The notes beneath the pieces were generated by a model. That model had not been told where the DNA came from, made no database searches, and saw only the letters and a list, made by a program, of their open reading frames with translations. Shown here piece by piece: positions 27,037 to 38,241 of a stretch of 64,000 nt of DNA (within the stretch, counting starts at the first letter, position 1; every line of letters starts with the position of its first letter). Source of the stretch: Acidobacteriaceae bacterium (GTDB lineage Bacteria; Acidobacteriota; Terriglobia; Terriglobales; Acidobacteriaceae). Location: NCBI GenBank assembly GCA_027449965.1, contig DAIDKP010000011.1:62001-126000 (forward strand), given 5' to 3'. A program made the translations under genes and the position numbers.

Positions 27037-27981
27037 ATGAAGAAAAGATGCGAAACAAACGGAACTGACCGCCGCGAATTCCTGCAAACCAGCGCGCGAT
27101 TTGCCGCCTCAGCCATGCTTCTCGGCCTGGGAGGGGTGCGATCTTTGGCCGCAGCGAGCACCGACACTGCGGCCAGTTCGATTCCGTCGGTGACGCTGAA
27201 TAACGGCGTGCGCATGCCGCGGCTGGGGTTTGGCACGATGACGCTGAAAGGCGACCCGGGCAGCGTGGCCGACGCGATTGCGCTGGGTTATCGCTTGATT
27301 GACACGGCGATGATCTACAACTCCGAAGAAGCCGTGGGCGAAGGAATCCGGCGGAGCGGAATCCGGCGCGAGAAGCTGTTCATCACTTCCAAGCTGTGGA
27401 AGACGGATATGGGCTACGAGCAGGCGAAGAAGGGATTTCAGACTTCGCTGGACAAGCTGAATACCGATTACCTGGACCTGTATCTGATTCACCGGCCCTC
27501 GGGCGGCGACTGGAAGGGTTCGTGGAAGGCGATGGAGGATCTGTATCACGCGGGCAGGATCAAGGCGCTCGGGATGAGCAATGCGGATTTCGACCAGATG
27601 AACTACCTGATTGCGAACAGTGAGGTGAAACCGGCGGTTCATCAGATCGAAACCCATGCGTTTTTTCAGGAAGACAGGCAATACGAGTACCTGAAGCAGC
27701 ATGGGATACAGATGGAAGCGTGGGCACCGCTGGCCGAGGGCCGCAATGGGCTGTTCACGAACAGCACGCTGGCCGCGATTGGGAAAAAATATGGAAAAAA
27801 CAATGCCCAGGTGAGCCTGCGATGGCATTACCAGAGAGGGATTGTGGCGATTCCTCGGTCGCAGCAGCACGGGCATCGGATGGAGAACCTGAATATTTTC
27901 GACTTTGCGCTGAGCGATGCGGATATGGCGGCGATTGCTCCGCTGAATCTGCACAAGACGCAGTTTCCGGAGTGGAGCTGA
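27037..27981 (+). CDS. Tat-exported aldo/keto reductase
   Basis: 314 aa. The N-terminus has a Tat-type signal, DRREFLQTSARFAASAMLLG. The AKR barrel shows GFGTMTLKG, the catalytic tetrad region YRLIDTAMIYNSEEAVG (Asp and Tyr), TSKLW (Lys) and YLIHRP (His), then GMSNAD and the NADPH-binding IPRSQQHGHRMENL. The typical length without the signal is about 270 aa, as here. Tat export of a folded, cofactor-loaded reductase is unusual for AKRs, which are mostly cytoplasmic. The substrate is unknown. Confidence 0.88.
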   Translation: MKKRCETNGTDRREFLQTSARFAASAMLLGLGGVRSLAAASTDTAASSIPSVTLNNGVRMPRLGFGTMTLKGDPGSVADAIALGYRLIDTAMIYNSEEAVGEGIRRSGIRREKLFITSKLWKTDMGYEQAKKGFQTSLDKLNTDYLDLYLIHRPSGGDWKGSWKAMEDLYHAGRIKALGMSNADFDQMNYLIANSEVKPAVHQIETHAFFQEDRQYEYLKQHGIQMEAWAPLAEGRNGLFTNSTLAAIGKKYGKNNAQVSLRWHYQRGIVAIPRSQQHGHRMENLNIFDFALSDADMAAIAPLNLHKTQFPEWS

Positions 27982-28048
27982 GGGCGCGCGCATCCTTGCC
28001 GCTTGCCTGCCGCTTCCCTGCTCTGGCTGTGCCCAGTGTTTCGCACAC

Positions 28049-28102
28049 GTCTGGACGTTCGTGTGTGTCCGGACTTTCATGCGAAGCTGGTCTTTCGTGC
28101 GA
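28049..28102 (+). repeat. three 18-bp imperfect tandem repeats
   Basis: Units beginning at 28049, 28067 and 28085 share a core like gtcyggacttTCgtgc at an exact 18-bp period. They lie in the 160-bp gap between the aldo/keto reductase gene and tilS. Confidence 0.6.
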
Positions 28103-28141
28103 GCATGAGGCAACGGCGAGATTGCGACAGAAGGAAATCCA

Positions 28142-29443
28142 ATGAAGGCTGAGCTGAAGCTGGACTGTGAGCTGCTGCGGCCTGGGCTGCGCGTGGCCGT
28201 GGCGGTGTCGGGCGGCGCAGATTCTGTGGCGCTGACACTGGCTCTGGCCGAGCGCGCGGCCGAGTTGGGCATCGGGTTGCAGGCGGTGCATGTGAATCAC
28301 GGGCTGCGCGGTGCAGAATCCGACGAGGACGAAGCCTTTGTTCGGGAGCTGACCGGGCGGCTCGGCCTGGAACTCCGCGTCCGGCGCGTCGATACACAGG
28401 CCGAACGTGCCGGAGATGGACTGGAAGAGACAGCCCGGCGTCTGCGCTACGCCTGGTGGGACGAGCTGATGGCCGAGCACGGAGTCGATGCCGTGGCGAC
28501 CGCGCACACGCTCGACGATCAGGCAGAGACAGTGCTGGGCAAGCTGCTGCGTGGCGCCTGGACGGAGGGACTCGCGGCAATCTTCCCCGTCGTCCAGCGC
28601 GCACAGGGTCAAATCATCCGTCCCTTGCTGGCCGTGCGCCGGGCGCAGGTGGAAGCATGGCTGCGCGAGCGCGGCCAGCCGTGGCGCGAGGACAGCAGCA
28701 ATCGGCAGACGGTCTTCACGCGGAATCGGATTCGGCATGAGCTGCTGCCCGAGCTGGAGCGGTGGAATCCTCAGATCAAAACGCATCTGGCACAGACGGC
28801 CACACTGGCGCGCGAAGAAGAAGTCTACTGGGCCACGGAGATCGACCGGCTGACCGCGACGCTGGTGATGCAGGGTCAGCCTGTGCGTGGCGGGGGCAGA
28901 GCCGCAGGCCAAACGGTCGCTCTGGATGCGGTGCGGCTGGCCGGATTGCCGGTGGCTGTGCAGCGGCGGCTGCTGCGACGAGCTGCGGAACAAGCCGGGG
29001 CCGCAGCCGACTTTGAGGCAACCGAGGGACTGCGCTCGCTGGCCTTGAAGGGTCGAGCAGGCGAAAGACGAACGCTGGCCGGCGGACTCGTGGCAGAGCG
29101 GACGGCGCGGGAACTGCGACTGAGCCAGGGCGCTCTTGAGGGTGCTGCGCTTGAGCCAAAGCGTTTTCCGGTCCCGGGCACGGCCGAAGCTCTGGGATGG
29201 CGGTTTTCAGTCAGCGGTTGTGAGCCGGGAGAAGCCGTGGTGCGACCATGGCGGGCCGGAGATCGGGTGCGGTTGCGGCACTCCAGCGGTCCCAAAAAGG
29301 TCAAGGAAGTGCTCGAACGAATGAAAGTGACCGGCTCCGACCGTCAGAACTGGTTGGTCATGGAGTGCGCCGGAGCCATTCTGTGGATGCAGGGCGTGGA
29401 CGTGGAGTCCTCTGCGGAAGTAGTGGCAAAACAGATTTCGTGA
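28142..29443 (+). CDS. tilS: tRNA(Ile)-lysidine synthetase
   Basis: 433 aa with AAGGAAA before the ATG. The PP-loop is VAVSGGADSVAL. HVNHGLRGAESD, TAHTLDDQAETVL and TRNRIRHELLPEL are further TilS motifs. A C-terminal domain with RPWRAGDRVRL and KKVKEVLERMKV recognises the tRNA. It converts C34 of the minor tRNA-Ile (CAU) to lysidine, so that the tRNA reads AUA. ftsH follows on the same strand after about 215 bp, as in many bacteria. Confidence 0.95.
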   Translation: MKAELKLDCELLRPGLRVAVAVSGGADSVALTLALAERAAELGIGLQAVHVNHGLRGAESDEDEAFVRELTGRLGLELRVRRVDTQAERAGDGLEETARRLRYAWWDELMAEHGVDAVATAHTLDDQAETVLGKLLRGAWTEGLAAIFPVVQRAQGQIIRPLLAVRRAQVEAWLRERGQPWREDSSNRQTVFTRNRIRHELLPELERWNPQIKTHLAQTATLAREEEVYWATEIDRLTATLVMQGQPVRGGGRAAGQTVALDAVRLAGLPVAVQRRLLRRAAEQAGAAADFEATEGLRSLALKGRAGERRTLAGGLVAERTARELRLSQGALEGAALEPKRFPVPGTAEALGWRFSVSGCEPGEAVVRPWRAGDRVRLRHSSGPKKVKEVLERMKVTGSDRQNWLVMECAGAILWMQGVDVESSAEVVAKQIS

Positions 29444-29509
29444 TCCGCGGCGAGATACGGTTTCAGGAAAACGCCCGGGGTTCTCCGCTTGGATCAAGCG
29501 GAAACAGGG

Positions 29510-29515
29510 TACAAT
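29510..29515 (+). promoter_or_regulatory. candidate -10 box for ftsH
   Basis: TACAAT lies about 145 bp before the ftsH start, in the gap after tilS. A TTGGAT about 15 bp upstream could be a -35 box with a short spacer. Confidence 0.3.
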
Positions 29516-29660
29516 CAGTATGCTGTGGAAGTGCGTCTGAAAGTTGGCGCGAGCAGAGCGAAAGTAGCACATCGTTGCCACTTTTCGCCCAGGATGAGCG
29601 TCCAATCAGGTGTGACGAGCGGGCATAGGCAAGCTGGTCGTTGCAGCAAAAGGAGTTCCG

Positions 29661-31589
<1,929 letters not shown>

Positions 31590-31637
31590 ACCCCTGCCCT
31601 GAGCTTCAGCCAACTCCACTCCATCCCCGTCACACAT

Positions 31638-31671
31638 ATCCGGCTGTCGCGCTTGCGGCAGCCGGATTTTC
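31638..31671 (+). terminator. rho-independent terminator of ftsH
   Basis: Arms atccggctg and cagccggat (31638-31646, 31659-31667) are followed by TTTT. Confidence 0.8.
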
Positions 31672-31725
31672 ATGGCCTGCGCGAGCGATGGCGGCTTGTT
31701 TGCTCACTCGAATCGAAACACGGTC

Positions 31726-32145
31726 TCAGGCCAGGGTCATCACAATGGCTCCGGCGGTAATCAGCACACCGCCCAGAATGGCCATCGGACTAAGCTTTTC
31801 CCCCAGAAAAAGTGCGGCAAAGACGATCACCAGCACCACGCTGAGCTTGTCCAGTGGAGCGACGCGCGAGGCCGGTCCAAGCTGAAGCGCGCGGAAGTAG
31901 CACAGCCAGGAAAGTCCCGTGGCCAGCCCCGAAAGCCCCAGAAAGAGCAAAGTGTGTCCGTCCAGCTCGCGAAACTCATGATGCTTGCCCAGCGCAACCG
32001 CAATGATCCATGCGAAGACGACCACGACAGTGGTGCGAACAGCCGTGGCCAGGTTGGAGTCCACGTGTGCGACGCCGATCTTGGCAAGAATTGCGGTAGC
32101 TGCGGCAAAGAGCGCGGAGAGCAAGGCCCAGAATATCCAGTTCAT
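31726..32145 (-). CDS. single-domain EamA/DMT-family transporter
   Basis: 139 aa with four or five hydrophobic helices and the EamA pattern: WIFWALLSALFAAATAILAK at the start, then GLATGLSWLCYFRALQLGPASRVAPLDKLSVVLV and LFLGEKLSPMAILGGVLITAG. Full-length EamA proteins have two such domains; this one has only one and should act as a dimer, like SMR proteins. The substrate is unknown. It is divergent from lptE with 76 bp between the starts. Confidence 0.86.
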   Translation of the reverse strand: MNWIFWALLSALFAAATAILAKIGVAHVDSNLATAVRTTVVVVFAWIIAVALGKHHEFRELDGHTLLFLGLSGLATGLSWLCYFRALQLGPASRVAPLDKLSVVLVIVFAALFLGEKLSPMAILGGVLITAGAIVMTLA

Positions 32146-32151
32146 AGTCTG

Positions 32152-32157
32152 ATGCTA
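32152..32157 (-). promoter_or_regulatory. -10-like box directly before the EamA gene
   Basis: TAGCAT on the minus strand ends 6 nt before the ATG at 32145. No ribosome site is visible. Confidence 0.35.
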
Positions 32158-32207
32158 TCGCGCGAAGGGCCAGGGCGAGCCAGCAGCGAGGTCAGGCCGC
32201 GGCCCAC

Positions 32208-32213
32208 TACAAT
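32208..32213 (+). promoter_or_regulatory. -10 box directly before lptE
   Basis: TACAAT ends 8 nt before the ATG at 32222. The intervening cagaaact holds no Shine-Dalgarno sequence. Confidence 0.5.
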
Positions 32214-32221
32214 CAGAAACT

Positions 32222-32764
32222 ATGGGCCGTCGTTCGAAGACGAAACAGTACGTTTGTTGCGTGGCGCTGGTTATCCTCAGCGCGTTTGTGGCCGGTTGCG
32301 GCTATCACACGATGGGCGGTGCCACGCACCTGCCGCAGGGTACGCGTACTTTGTCCGTTCCTGTCTTTGCCACGCGCACAACCAGCAACCATACTGAAAC
32401 CGTGATGACCCAGGCCGTGGTTCGCGAGTTGCTCACGCGCACGCGGCTACGTGTCCTGCCGTCCGACAATCCGGATGCCGACGCGGTGCTGCACGGGACG
32501 ATTGTGAGCCAGACTGTGGCTCCGCTGACCTACAACTCCGTGACGCAGGAGTCCTCCAGCTTTCTCATCACCGTTGTGGTCGCAGTCAGGCTGGTCGCCC
32601 GGGACGGACACGTGCTCTACCAGAACGACAACTACGTCTTTCGCCAGCAGTATCAGTCCACAACCGACCTGACCACCTATCTCGATGAAGACCCTGCGGC
32701 GATGGCTCGGCTTTCGCGAGACCTGGCTCATGCTCTGGTCGCCGATATGCTGGAAAGTTTTTAG
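32222..32764 (+). CDS. lptE: LPS-assembly lipoprotein LptE-like
   Basis: 180 aa. A lipoprotein signal (VALVILSAFVAGC) has the acylated Cys followed by GYHTMGG, the typical LptE/RlpB opening CGYxxxG. The body has the two-strand/helix pattern with TLSVPVFATRTT, TQAVVRELLTRTRLRVL and ADAVLHGTIV, and ends in a long helix with LSRDLAHALVADML. LptE plugs the LptD barrel that inserts lipopolysaccharide in the outer membrane. lptD is not in the window. Confidence 0.85.
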   Translation: MGRRSKTKQYVCCVALVILSAFVAGCGYHTMGGATHLPQGTRTLSVPVFATRTTSNHTETVMTQAVVRELLTRTRLRVLPSDNPDADAVLHGTIVSQTVAPLTYNSVTQESSSFLITVVVAVRLVARDGHVLYQNDNYVFRQQYQSTTDLTTYLDEDPAAMARLSRDLAHALVADMLESF

Positions 32765-32887
32765 CCCGCGCGAGTAAAAACGCACTGCTTTTTCACCGGG
32801 TGAAGAACCGCGGCGCTGGTTTCACGATTTAGGACTGTTCAGAGGTCCAACCATTCAGGTAGGATGATGGCAAAGACGGAGGTCACC

Positions 32888-33550
32888 ATGGCGGAAGAGA
32901 CAATCCTGCGCGAGGATCAACAAGAGTTAGAGCTGGAATCGCCGGGCGCGACCAGCATTCCCCTCAGCCGACGAACGTTTCTCACCGGGCTGGGCGCAAC
33001 GGGCCTGATCGCCGGTGCAGCTCCACTTTCCGCCGCGGCAGTGGCCGCGCCGCCGATGACAGAAGGCGCAGGCGGAACGCATACCGTGCTGACGGTCAAC
33101 GGAGAGCAGCATGACCTGGGTGTGCTGGATACGCGCGTCACACTGCTGGACGCGCTTCGCGAGCGGCTTTACCTGACAGGCACCAAGAAAGGCTGCGACC
33201 ACGGCCAGTGCGGCGCTTGCACGGTCCATGTGGATGGGCGGCGCGTCAACTCCTGCCTGACGCTCGCCGTGATGGTGGCAGGCAAGGAAGTGACGACGAT
33301 CGAAGGACTGGGCATTCCCACGCGGATGCACCCGATGCAGGCGGCCTTTGTGGAGCATGACGGCTATCAGTGCGGCTACTGCACCAGCGGCCAGATCATG
33401 AGCGCGGTAGCCCTGCTGAAAGAGCCTGTCGGCGAATCCGACGCGGAAGTGAAGGAAGGCATGGCGGGCAACATCTGCCGCTGTGGCGCCTATCCGAATA
33501 TCGTTGCGGCCTTCCAGCAGGTACGCAGCCAGATGAAGATGAACGGCTGA
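32888..33550 (+). CDS. paoA: Tat-exported [2Fe-2S] subunit of aldehyde oxidoreductase (PaoA-like)
   Basis: 220 aa from the ATG at 32888, which has GGAGG 6 nt upstream; ATGs at 32864 and 32867 are weaker. The twin-arginine signal is SRRTFLTGLGATGLIAG. The plant-type [2Fe-2S] cluster is in GCDHGQCGACTVHVDGRRVNSC and the second cluster in CGYCTSGQ and NICRCGAY. It passes electrons from the molybdenum site to FAD. It is the first gene of paoA-paoB-paoC-xdhC and carries the folded complex to the periplasm. Confidence 0.94.
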   Translation: MAEETILREDQQELELESPGATSIPLSRRTFLTGLGATGLIAGAAPLSAAAVAAPPMTEGAGGTHTVLTVNGEQHDLGVLDTRVTLLDALRERLYLTGTKKGCDHGQCGACTVHVDGRRVNSCLTLAVMVAGKEVTTIEGLGIPTRMHPMQAAFVEHDGYQCGYCTSGQIMSAVALLKEPVGESDAEVKEGMAGNICRCGAYPNIVAAFQQVRSQMKMNG

Positions 33551-33591
33551 GAGTCAGGCGAAAGAAACGAAATCGGGAATCGAGGACTTCG

Positions 33592-34560
33592 ATGCAAAGT
33601 TTCAGCTACAGCAAAGCTCAGAGCGTAGATCAGGCAGCAGCGGCCGGCGGACGGTTCATCGGTGGCGGCACAACCCTGGTCGATCTCATGAAGCAGGGCG
33701 TCGAGACGCCGAAGATGCTGGTGGATATTACCGGCCTTCCGCTGTCTTCCGTGGAAACGCAGCCGGATGGCGGACTGCTGATCGGCGCGATGGTGCGCAA
33801 CTCCGATCTGGCACACCACGAAACGATCAAAGCGCAGTACGCTGTGCTCTCTCAGGCGCTGCTCTCGGGCGCTTCGCCGCAGTTGCGCAACATGGCGACA
33901 ACGGGCGGAAATCTGCTGCAACGCACGCGCTGCCCCTACTTCCGCGACACCAGCTACAGCAACTGCAACAAGCGCAATCCCGGCTCGGGCTGCGCAGCCA
34001 TCGGCGGGCACAATCGCATGATGGCGATTCTGGGCACCAGCGCAGATTGCATCGCCACGCATCCGTCAGATATGGCAGTCGCCATGACGGCGCTCGAAGC
34101 GACGGTTCATGTGGAGGGCGCAAAGGGCAAGCGCGCCATCACGATTGCCGACTTCTATAAGCTGCCCGGAACAGCGCCGAATGTGGAGAATGCGCTGGAG
34201 CCAGGCGAACTGATTGCTCACGTGACCCTGCCAGCTCCGCGCAAGGGATCGAAGCAGGTATATCTCAAGCTGCGCGACCGAGCCTCGTATGAGTTTGCTT
34301 TGACTTCAGCAGCCGTGGTGGCGGAAACCAGCGGCGGGCACATCCGTTTTGTGCGTGTAGCGCTCGGTGGCGTCGGAACGCGTCCGTGGCGCGCGCACGA
34401 GGCCGAGACCGTGCTGATGGGCAAGCCGGCGACAGCGGCCCACTTCCGCGCTGCGGCTGAGGCGGCGCTCAAAGACGCCAAACCACAAAGCGAGAATGGA
34501 TTCAAGGTTGAGCTGGCCAAGCGCTGCATCGTGCGCGCGTTGACCACAGCTACGGCCTGA
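33592..34560 (+). CDS. paoB: FAD/[4Fe-4S] subunit of aldehyde oxidoreductase (PaoB-like)
   Basis: 322 aa from the ATG at 33592. The FAD-binding part has FIGGGTTLVDLMK and ATTGGNLLQRT. The insert RCPYFRDTSYSNCNK followed by PGSGC is the Cys cluster that binds the extra [4Fe-4S] in PaoB-type subunits. The C-terminal CO-dehydrogenase flavoprotein domain has YLKLRDRASYEFALTSAA. It has no signal peptide, so it is exported with PaoA. The gene is 41 bp after paoA. Confidence 0.94.
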   Translation: MQSFSYSKAQSVDQAAAAGGRFIGGGTTLVDLMKQGVETPKMLVDITGLPLSSVETQPDGGLLIGAMVRNSDLAHHETIKAQYAVLSQALLSGASPQLRNMATTGGNLLQRTRCPYFRDTSYSNCNKRNPGSGCAAIGGHNRMMAILGTSADCIATHPSDMAVAMTALEATVHVEGAKGKRAITIADFYKLPGTAPNVENALEPGELIAHVTLPAPRKGSKQVYLKLRDRASYEFALTSAAVVAETSGGHIRFVRVALGGVGTRPWRAHEAETVLMGKPATAAHFRAAAEAALKDAKPQSENGFKVELAKRCIVRALTTATA

Positions 34561-34781
34561 GCAAGTCGTTCGGGGGAGCACATCAGGCCACCAGACATGG
34601 CTGTCATGTCTGACATCGAGCCTGGCATCAAGCTTGTGGCTGCATAGCCTGGTGCATAGCCTGGATACTGAGCGTGACTGCCCGGCTCCGGCTGCCGGGA
34701 TAGCAGCCATGCATGGTTTCATCCGCACAGGCACCAACACAGCAACCCAGGCACCACAGGCGTGGAACGAAAGGATATCCG
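34561..34781. other. gap inside the pao operon with short repeats
   Basis: 220 bp. It contains two copies of gcatagcctgg at an 11-bp step near 34644 and a hairpin cccggc/gccggg near 34680-34698. No promoter or gene is seen. The structures may tune mRNA stability between paoB and paoC. Confidence 0.4.
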
Positions 34782-37055
34782 ATGGCCAGCACCACTTCCA
34801 GTCCAAACGGTACCAGCCCGAACGGAACCAGCCCACACGGAATCATAGGACGGCCAGTCTCCCGCATCGACGGCCCGCTGAAGACGACGGGGGCGGCGCA
34901 GTATGCCGCTGACTTCCACCTGACCGGCACTGTCCACGCCGTGCCCGTGCAGGCAACCGTGGGGAACGGGACCATTCGCAGCCTGGACGTGAGCGCGGCG
35001 CGCTCCATGCCCGGCGTGCTCGATGTGCTGCACCACGGCAACATCGAGCGCATCTACCGCGCCGTGCCCAATGATCCAAGTGCGACGGTAAGCGAGACGC
35101 GTCCGCCGTTTGAAGACAACCGGATCTATTACTGGGGTCAGTATGTGGCGCTGGTGGTGGCGGAGACGCTGGAACAGGCTACCGCGGCAGCAGCAGCCGT
35201 CCAAGTCGAGTACTCTGCCGAAACGCCCAGCGTCAACGGCGAGCTGGAGCCGTTTGCAGGCAAGTGGCACACGGTCTCCTCGCGCGGTAAGGTCGATGAT
35301 GCCTTTGCCGCCGCAGCCGTCCAGGTGGACCAGACCTATGTCACGCCCGTGGAGACGCACAATCCAATCGAACTGCATTCCACGGTAGCCTCCTGGGTAG
35401 GCGATTCGGTCACCTTCTACGAAAGCACACAGGGCGTGGTGAACCATCGCAATGCGATGGCGCAGATTCTGGGTGTGCCGCGGGAAAACGTCACGGTGGT
35501 CACAAGATTTCTTGGTTCAGGATTCGGCGGCAAGCTGTTTCCCTGGTCACACTGCGCGCTGGCAGCCGTAGCCAGCCGCCGGTTGCAGCGTCCCGTCAAG
35601 CTCGTGGTTACGCGGACGATGATGTTTTCCAACGTCGGTCATCGCCCCTTGACCGAACAGCGCTTCCGCATCGCGGCCAGTGCTGACGGCAAGCTGGTGG
35701 CGCTCCGTCAGGACGCGCTGAACCACACCTCGATGGTGGATGACTTTGATGAGGGCTGCGGCGAGGCCACGCCCTACCTTTACAGCGTGCCCAACCTGAC
35801 GGTGACCTCGGCGCTGGTGCAGCGCAATGTTGGTTCACCGGCACCAATGCGCGGGCCGGGCGCAGTGCCGGGTTTGTTTGCCATGGAGTCGGCGATGGAC
35901 GAGCTGGCCGTGGCGCTGAAGATGGACCCTGTCGAACTGCGGCTGAAAAACGATGCCACCATCGACGAGAGCAACGGGCAGAAGTTTTCCTCGCGCCACC
36001 TGCGCGAGTGTCTGGAGACGGGCAGCGCAAAGTTCGGCTGGAGCAGGCGGACGCCCGGCGTCGGGTCGATGCGGCGCGATGGCAAGGTGCTCGGATGGGG
36101 AATGGCCGCAGCAAGCTGGGGCGCTTATCGCTTCGGCTGTTCGACGACGGTGGAACTGGGCGCGGACGGCAAGGCGCGCGCGCGATGTGCCACGCAGGAT
36201 GTGGGAACGGGCCTCTATACGATCTTTGCTCAGGTGCTCTCAGAGAAAACTGGCCTGCCGTTTGAGCGCATTGAAGTGCTGCTCGGCGACACAACCATGC
36301 CCGAGGGTCCGCTTTCGGGTGGATCTTGGTCAACGGCAACCGTGCTGCCGGCCGTGGCCGGGGCCGCCGACAACGCCATCGCTTCCCTGCTCCAGATTGC
36401 GGCTTCAACGCCGGGGACACCGCTCAACGGCGTGGACGCAAAGACGCTTCGTCTGACCGAGGGCCGCATCCACCGCTCGACCGATGCCCCGGCTCAGGGA
36501 GTGCCTTTTGAGAGCGTCCTGGCTGCGGCCCGGCTCAATGGCGTCAGCGGAGACAGCACCTCCGGCTCGGCCTTTGAGGATCCCAAGACGAAAGCCCTGT
36601 CGATGCACAGCTTTGGCGCGCAGTTTGTCGAGGTAGAGTGGGAGCCGGAGATTGCGCGGTTGCGCGTAAGCCGCGTGGTCACCGTGATCGACGCGGGGCG
36701 CATCATCAATCCCCGGGCCGGAGCGAACCAGATCAAAGGCGCGGTCGTGATGGGCGTGGGCATGGCGCTGCTCGAAGAGACCGTCTATGACCCACGCAAC
36801 GGCCAGCCCATCAACGGCAATCTGGCGGATTATCTGATGGCAACCTCTCCGGATTGCCCGGAGATCGACGTGACCTTCCTCGATTATCCCGACTATGCGC
36901 TGAACAGCTATGGTGCGCGCGGCATCGGCGAGATCGGGCTGGCGGGCGTAGCTCCGGCCATTGCTTCGGCGGTCTATCACGCCACGGGCGTGCGTGTGCG
37001 CAAGCTGCCTGTCCGGATTGAGGATCTGCTGCAATCGGAGATCCGCGAAGCCTGA
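34782..37055 (+). CDS. paoC: molybdenum-binding subunit of aldehyde oxidoreductase (PaoC-like)
   Basis: 757 aa from the ATG at 34782 (AAAGGA upstream). The N-terminus has SPNGTSPNGTSPHG repeats and then GRPVSRIDGPLKTTGAAQYAAD, the usual opening. Molybdopterin-contacting motifs are FLGSGFGGK, PMRGPGAVPG and GGSWSTAT. The base-catalyst Glu is in ARGIGEIGLAG near the end. The xanthine oxidase family oxidises aldehydes, purines or aromatics. The three-subunit form with a [4Fe-4S] flavoprotein subunit matches E. coli PaoABC, which detoxifies aromatic aldehydes. Confidence 0.94.
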   Translation: MASTTSSPNGTSPNGTSPHGIIGRPVSRIDGPLKTTGAAQYAADFHLTGTVHAVPVQATVGNGTIRSLDVSAARSMPGVLDVLHHGNIERIYRAVPNDPSATVSETRPPFEDNRIYYWGQYVALVVAETLEQATAAAAAVQVEYSAETPSVNGELEPFAGKWHTVSSRGKVDDAFAAAAVQVDQTYVTPVETHNPIELHSTVASWVGDSVTFYESTQGVVNHRNAMAQILGVPRENVTVVTRFLGSGFGGKLFPWSHCALAAVASRRLQRPVKLVVTRTMMFSNVGHRPLTEQRFRIAASADGKLVALRQDALNHTSMVDDFDEGCGEATPYLYSVPNLTVTSALVQRNVGSPAPMRGPGAVPGLFAMESAMDELAVALKMDPVELRLKNDATIDESNGQKFSSRHLRECLETGSAKFGWSRRTPGVGSMRRDGKVLGWGMAAASWGAYRFGCSTTVELGADGKARARCATQDVGTGLYTIFAQVLSEKTGLPFERIEVLLGDTTMPEGPLSGGSWSTATVLPAVAGAADNAIASLLQIAASTPGTPLNGVDAKTLRLTEGRIHRSTDAPAQGVPFESVLAAARLNGVSGDSTSGSAFEDPKTKALSMHSFGAQFVEVEWEPEIARLRVSRVVTVIDAGRIINPRAGANQIKGAVVMGVGMALLEETVYDPRNGQPINGNLADYLMATSPDCPEIDVTFLDYPDYALNSYGARGIGEIGLAGVAPAIASAVYHATGVRVRKLPVRIEDLLQSEIREA

Positions 37056-37088
37056 GGTCTCTGCCCGGGCAGAGCGCGAGGTTTAGCT

Positions 37089-38204
37089 ATGAATGAGATG
37101 CAGGCAATCGGCCCGCTTTGGCGTTCGCTCCGCGCCTCGGGCGAAGACTATGTGCTGGCGACCATTCTCGCCGTCGAAGGCTCCGGCTATCGCAAACCGG
37201 GCGCGAGGATGATTGTGGCCGCCGACGGTCGGCGCTCCGGAACCATCAGCGGAGGCTGTCTGGAAGCCGAGGTGGCGAAAAAAGCCTTCTGGCATACGGA
37301 GAACGGCCCGACGATTCGCACCTACTCCACGCACGCCGAGGATGGCGATGTGCCCTTCGGAATGGGCTGTGGCGGCGTGGTACACATCCTGCTGGAGCGT
37401 CGCCCGACGGCTGAGCCGCTTTTGCTGGCCATGGAGCAGGCATTTCGCGATCGGCTCGGGATGGCGGTCGTCACCGGCACAGACGGCCAACACATGGCCC
37501 GGCACCAGTGGCGCATCGAAGGAGCGGCTCTCACCGGAAGCTCACCCGCCGATCCAGTGGAGACGCTGGCCTCACTTGCAGAGGAAGCATTTCTCCATCG
37601 GCGATCTCGCCTGGCGGAGAACGCGTTTGTCGAGTGGATGGCGCCACGCACAGGACTGCTCATTGTGGGCGCTGGCAATGACGCGCAGCCTCTGGCGCGC
37701 ATGGCTCACGAGCTGGGCTGGCATGTGACGGTCCTCGACGGGCGCAGTCATCTGGCCACTCAGGAACGGTTTCCTCAGGCCGATGCGGTGAGCACAACCA
37801 GCGAGTCGGTCTGGAAGGCGCTGTTGCTGCGCCCGATGGATGTCGCGACGCTGATGAGCCACAGTCTCGAACAGGACACGGGTGCCCTGCGCGTGCTGCT
37901 CCACCGCGATCTTGCCTATCTGGGCGTGCTTGGACCGCGCTCCCGCACGGCAGAGATCGTCGAGAAGCTGGCTGCGGCGCATGAGAGCAGAGACGCTGCG
38001 ACGCGGCTGGCACGGCAGTGGATGGAGCGTATCCACGCGCCGATGGGGCTGGACCTGGGCGGCGACGGAGCCGCTTCGGTCGCGCTCTCCATCGTGGCCG
38101 AGATTCAGCGCGAGTTGCAACAGCACACCGGTCAGCCGCTGCGCGATCTTCGCCGCGAAATGGATGCCCACGTCTCGACCGAGGTCATCCCTGTTGTCGC
38201 ATGA
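37089..38204 (+). CDS. XdhC/PaoD-like molybdenum cofactor insertion chaperone
   Basis: 371 aa, 33 bp after paoC. The N-terminal XdhC/CoxI domain has VEGSGYRKPGARM, GTISGGCLEAEV with the conserved Cys, and MGCGGVVHILLE. The C-terminal Rossmann domain has LLIVGAGNDAQPLARMAHELGW, YLGVLGPRSRTAEI and PMGLDLGGDG. Such proteins hold sulfurated MCD/MPT cofactor and insert it into the partner enzyme in the cytoplasm before Tat export. Its place at the end of the operon fits PaoD. Confidence 0.92.
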   Translation: MNEMQAIGPLWRSLRASGEDYVLATILAVEGSGYRKPGARMIVAADGRRSGTISGGCLEAEVAKKAFWHTENGPTIRTYSTHAEDGDVPFGMGCGGVVHILLERRPTAEPLLLAMEQAFRDRLGMAVVTGTDGQHMARHQWRIEGAALTGSSPADPVETLASLAEEAFLHRRSRLAENAFVEWMAPRTGLLIVGAGNDAQPLARMAHELGWHVTVLDGRSHLATQERFPQADAVSTTSESVWKALLLRPMDVATLMSHSLEQDTGALRVLLHRDLAYLGVLGPRSRTAEIVEKLAAAHESRDAATRLARQWMERIHAPMGLDLGGDGAASVALSIVAEIQRELQQHTGQPLRDLRREMDAHVSTEVIPVVA

Positions 38205-38241
38205 CAGGGTCGCCTGCGCGCACTCGAATTCCGTTGACTGC

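Noticed and set aside
34640..34700. Hairpins and the 11-bp repeat between paoB and paoC as a promoter or terminator
   Set aside because: No U-run and no -10/-35 pair; the operon most likely reads through.
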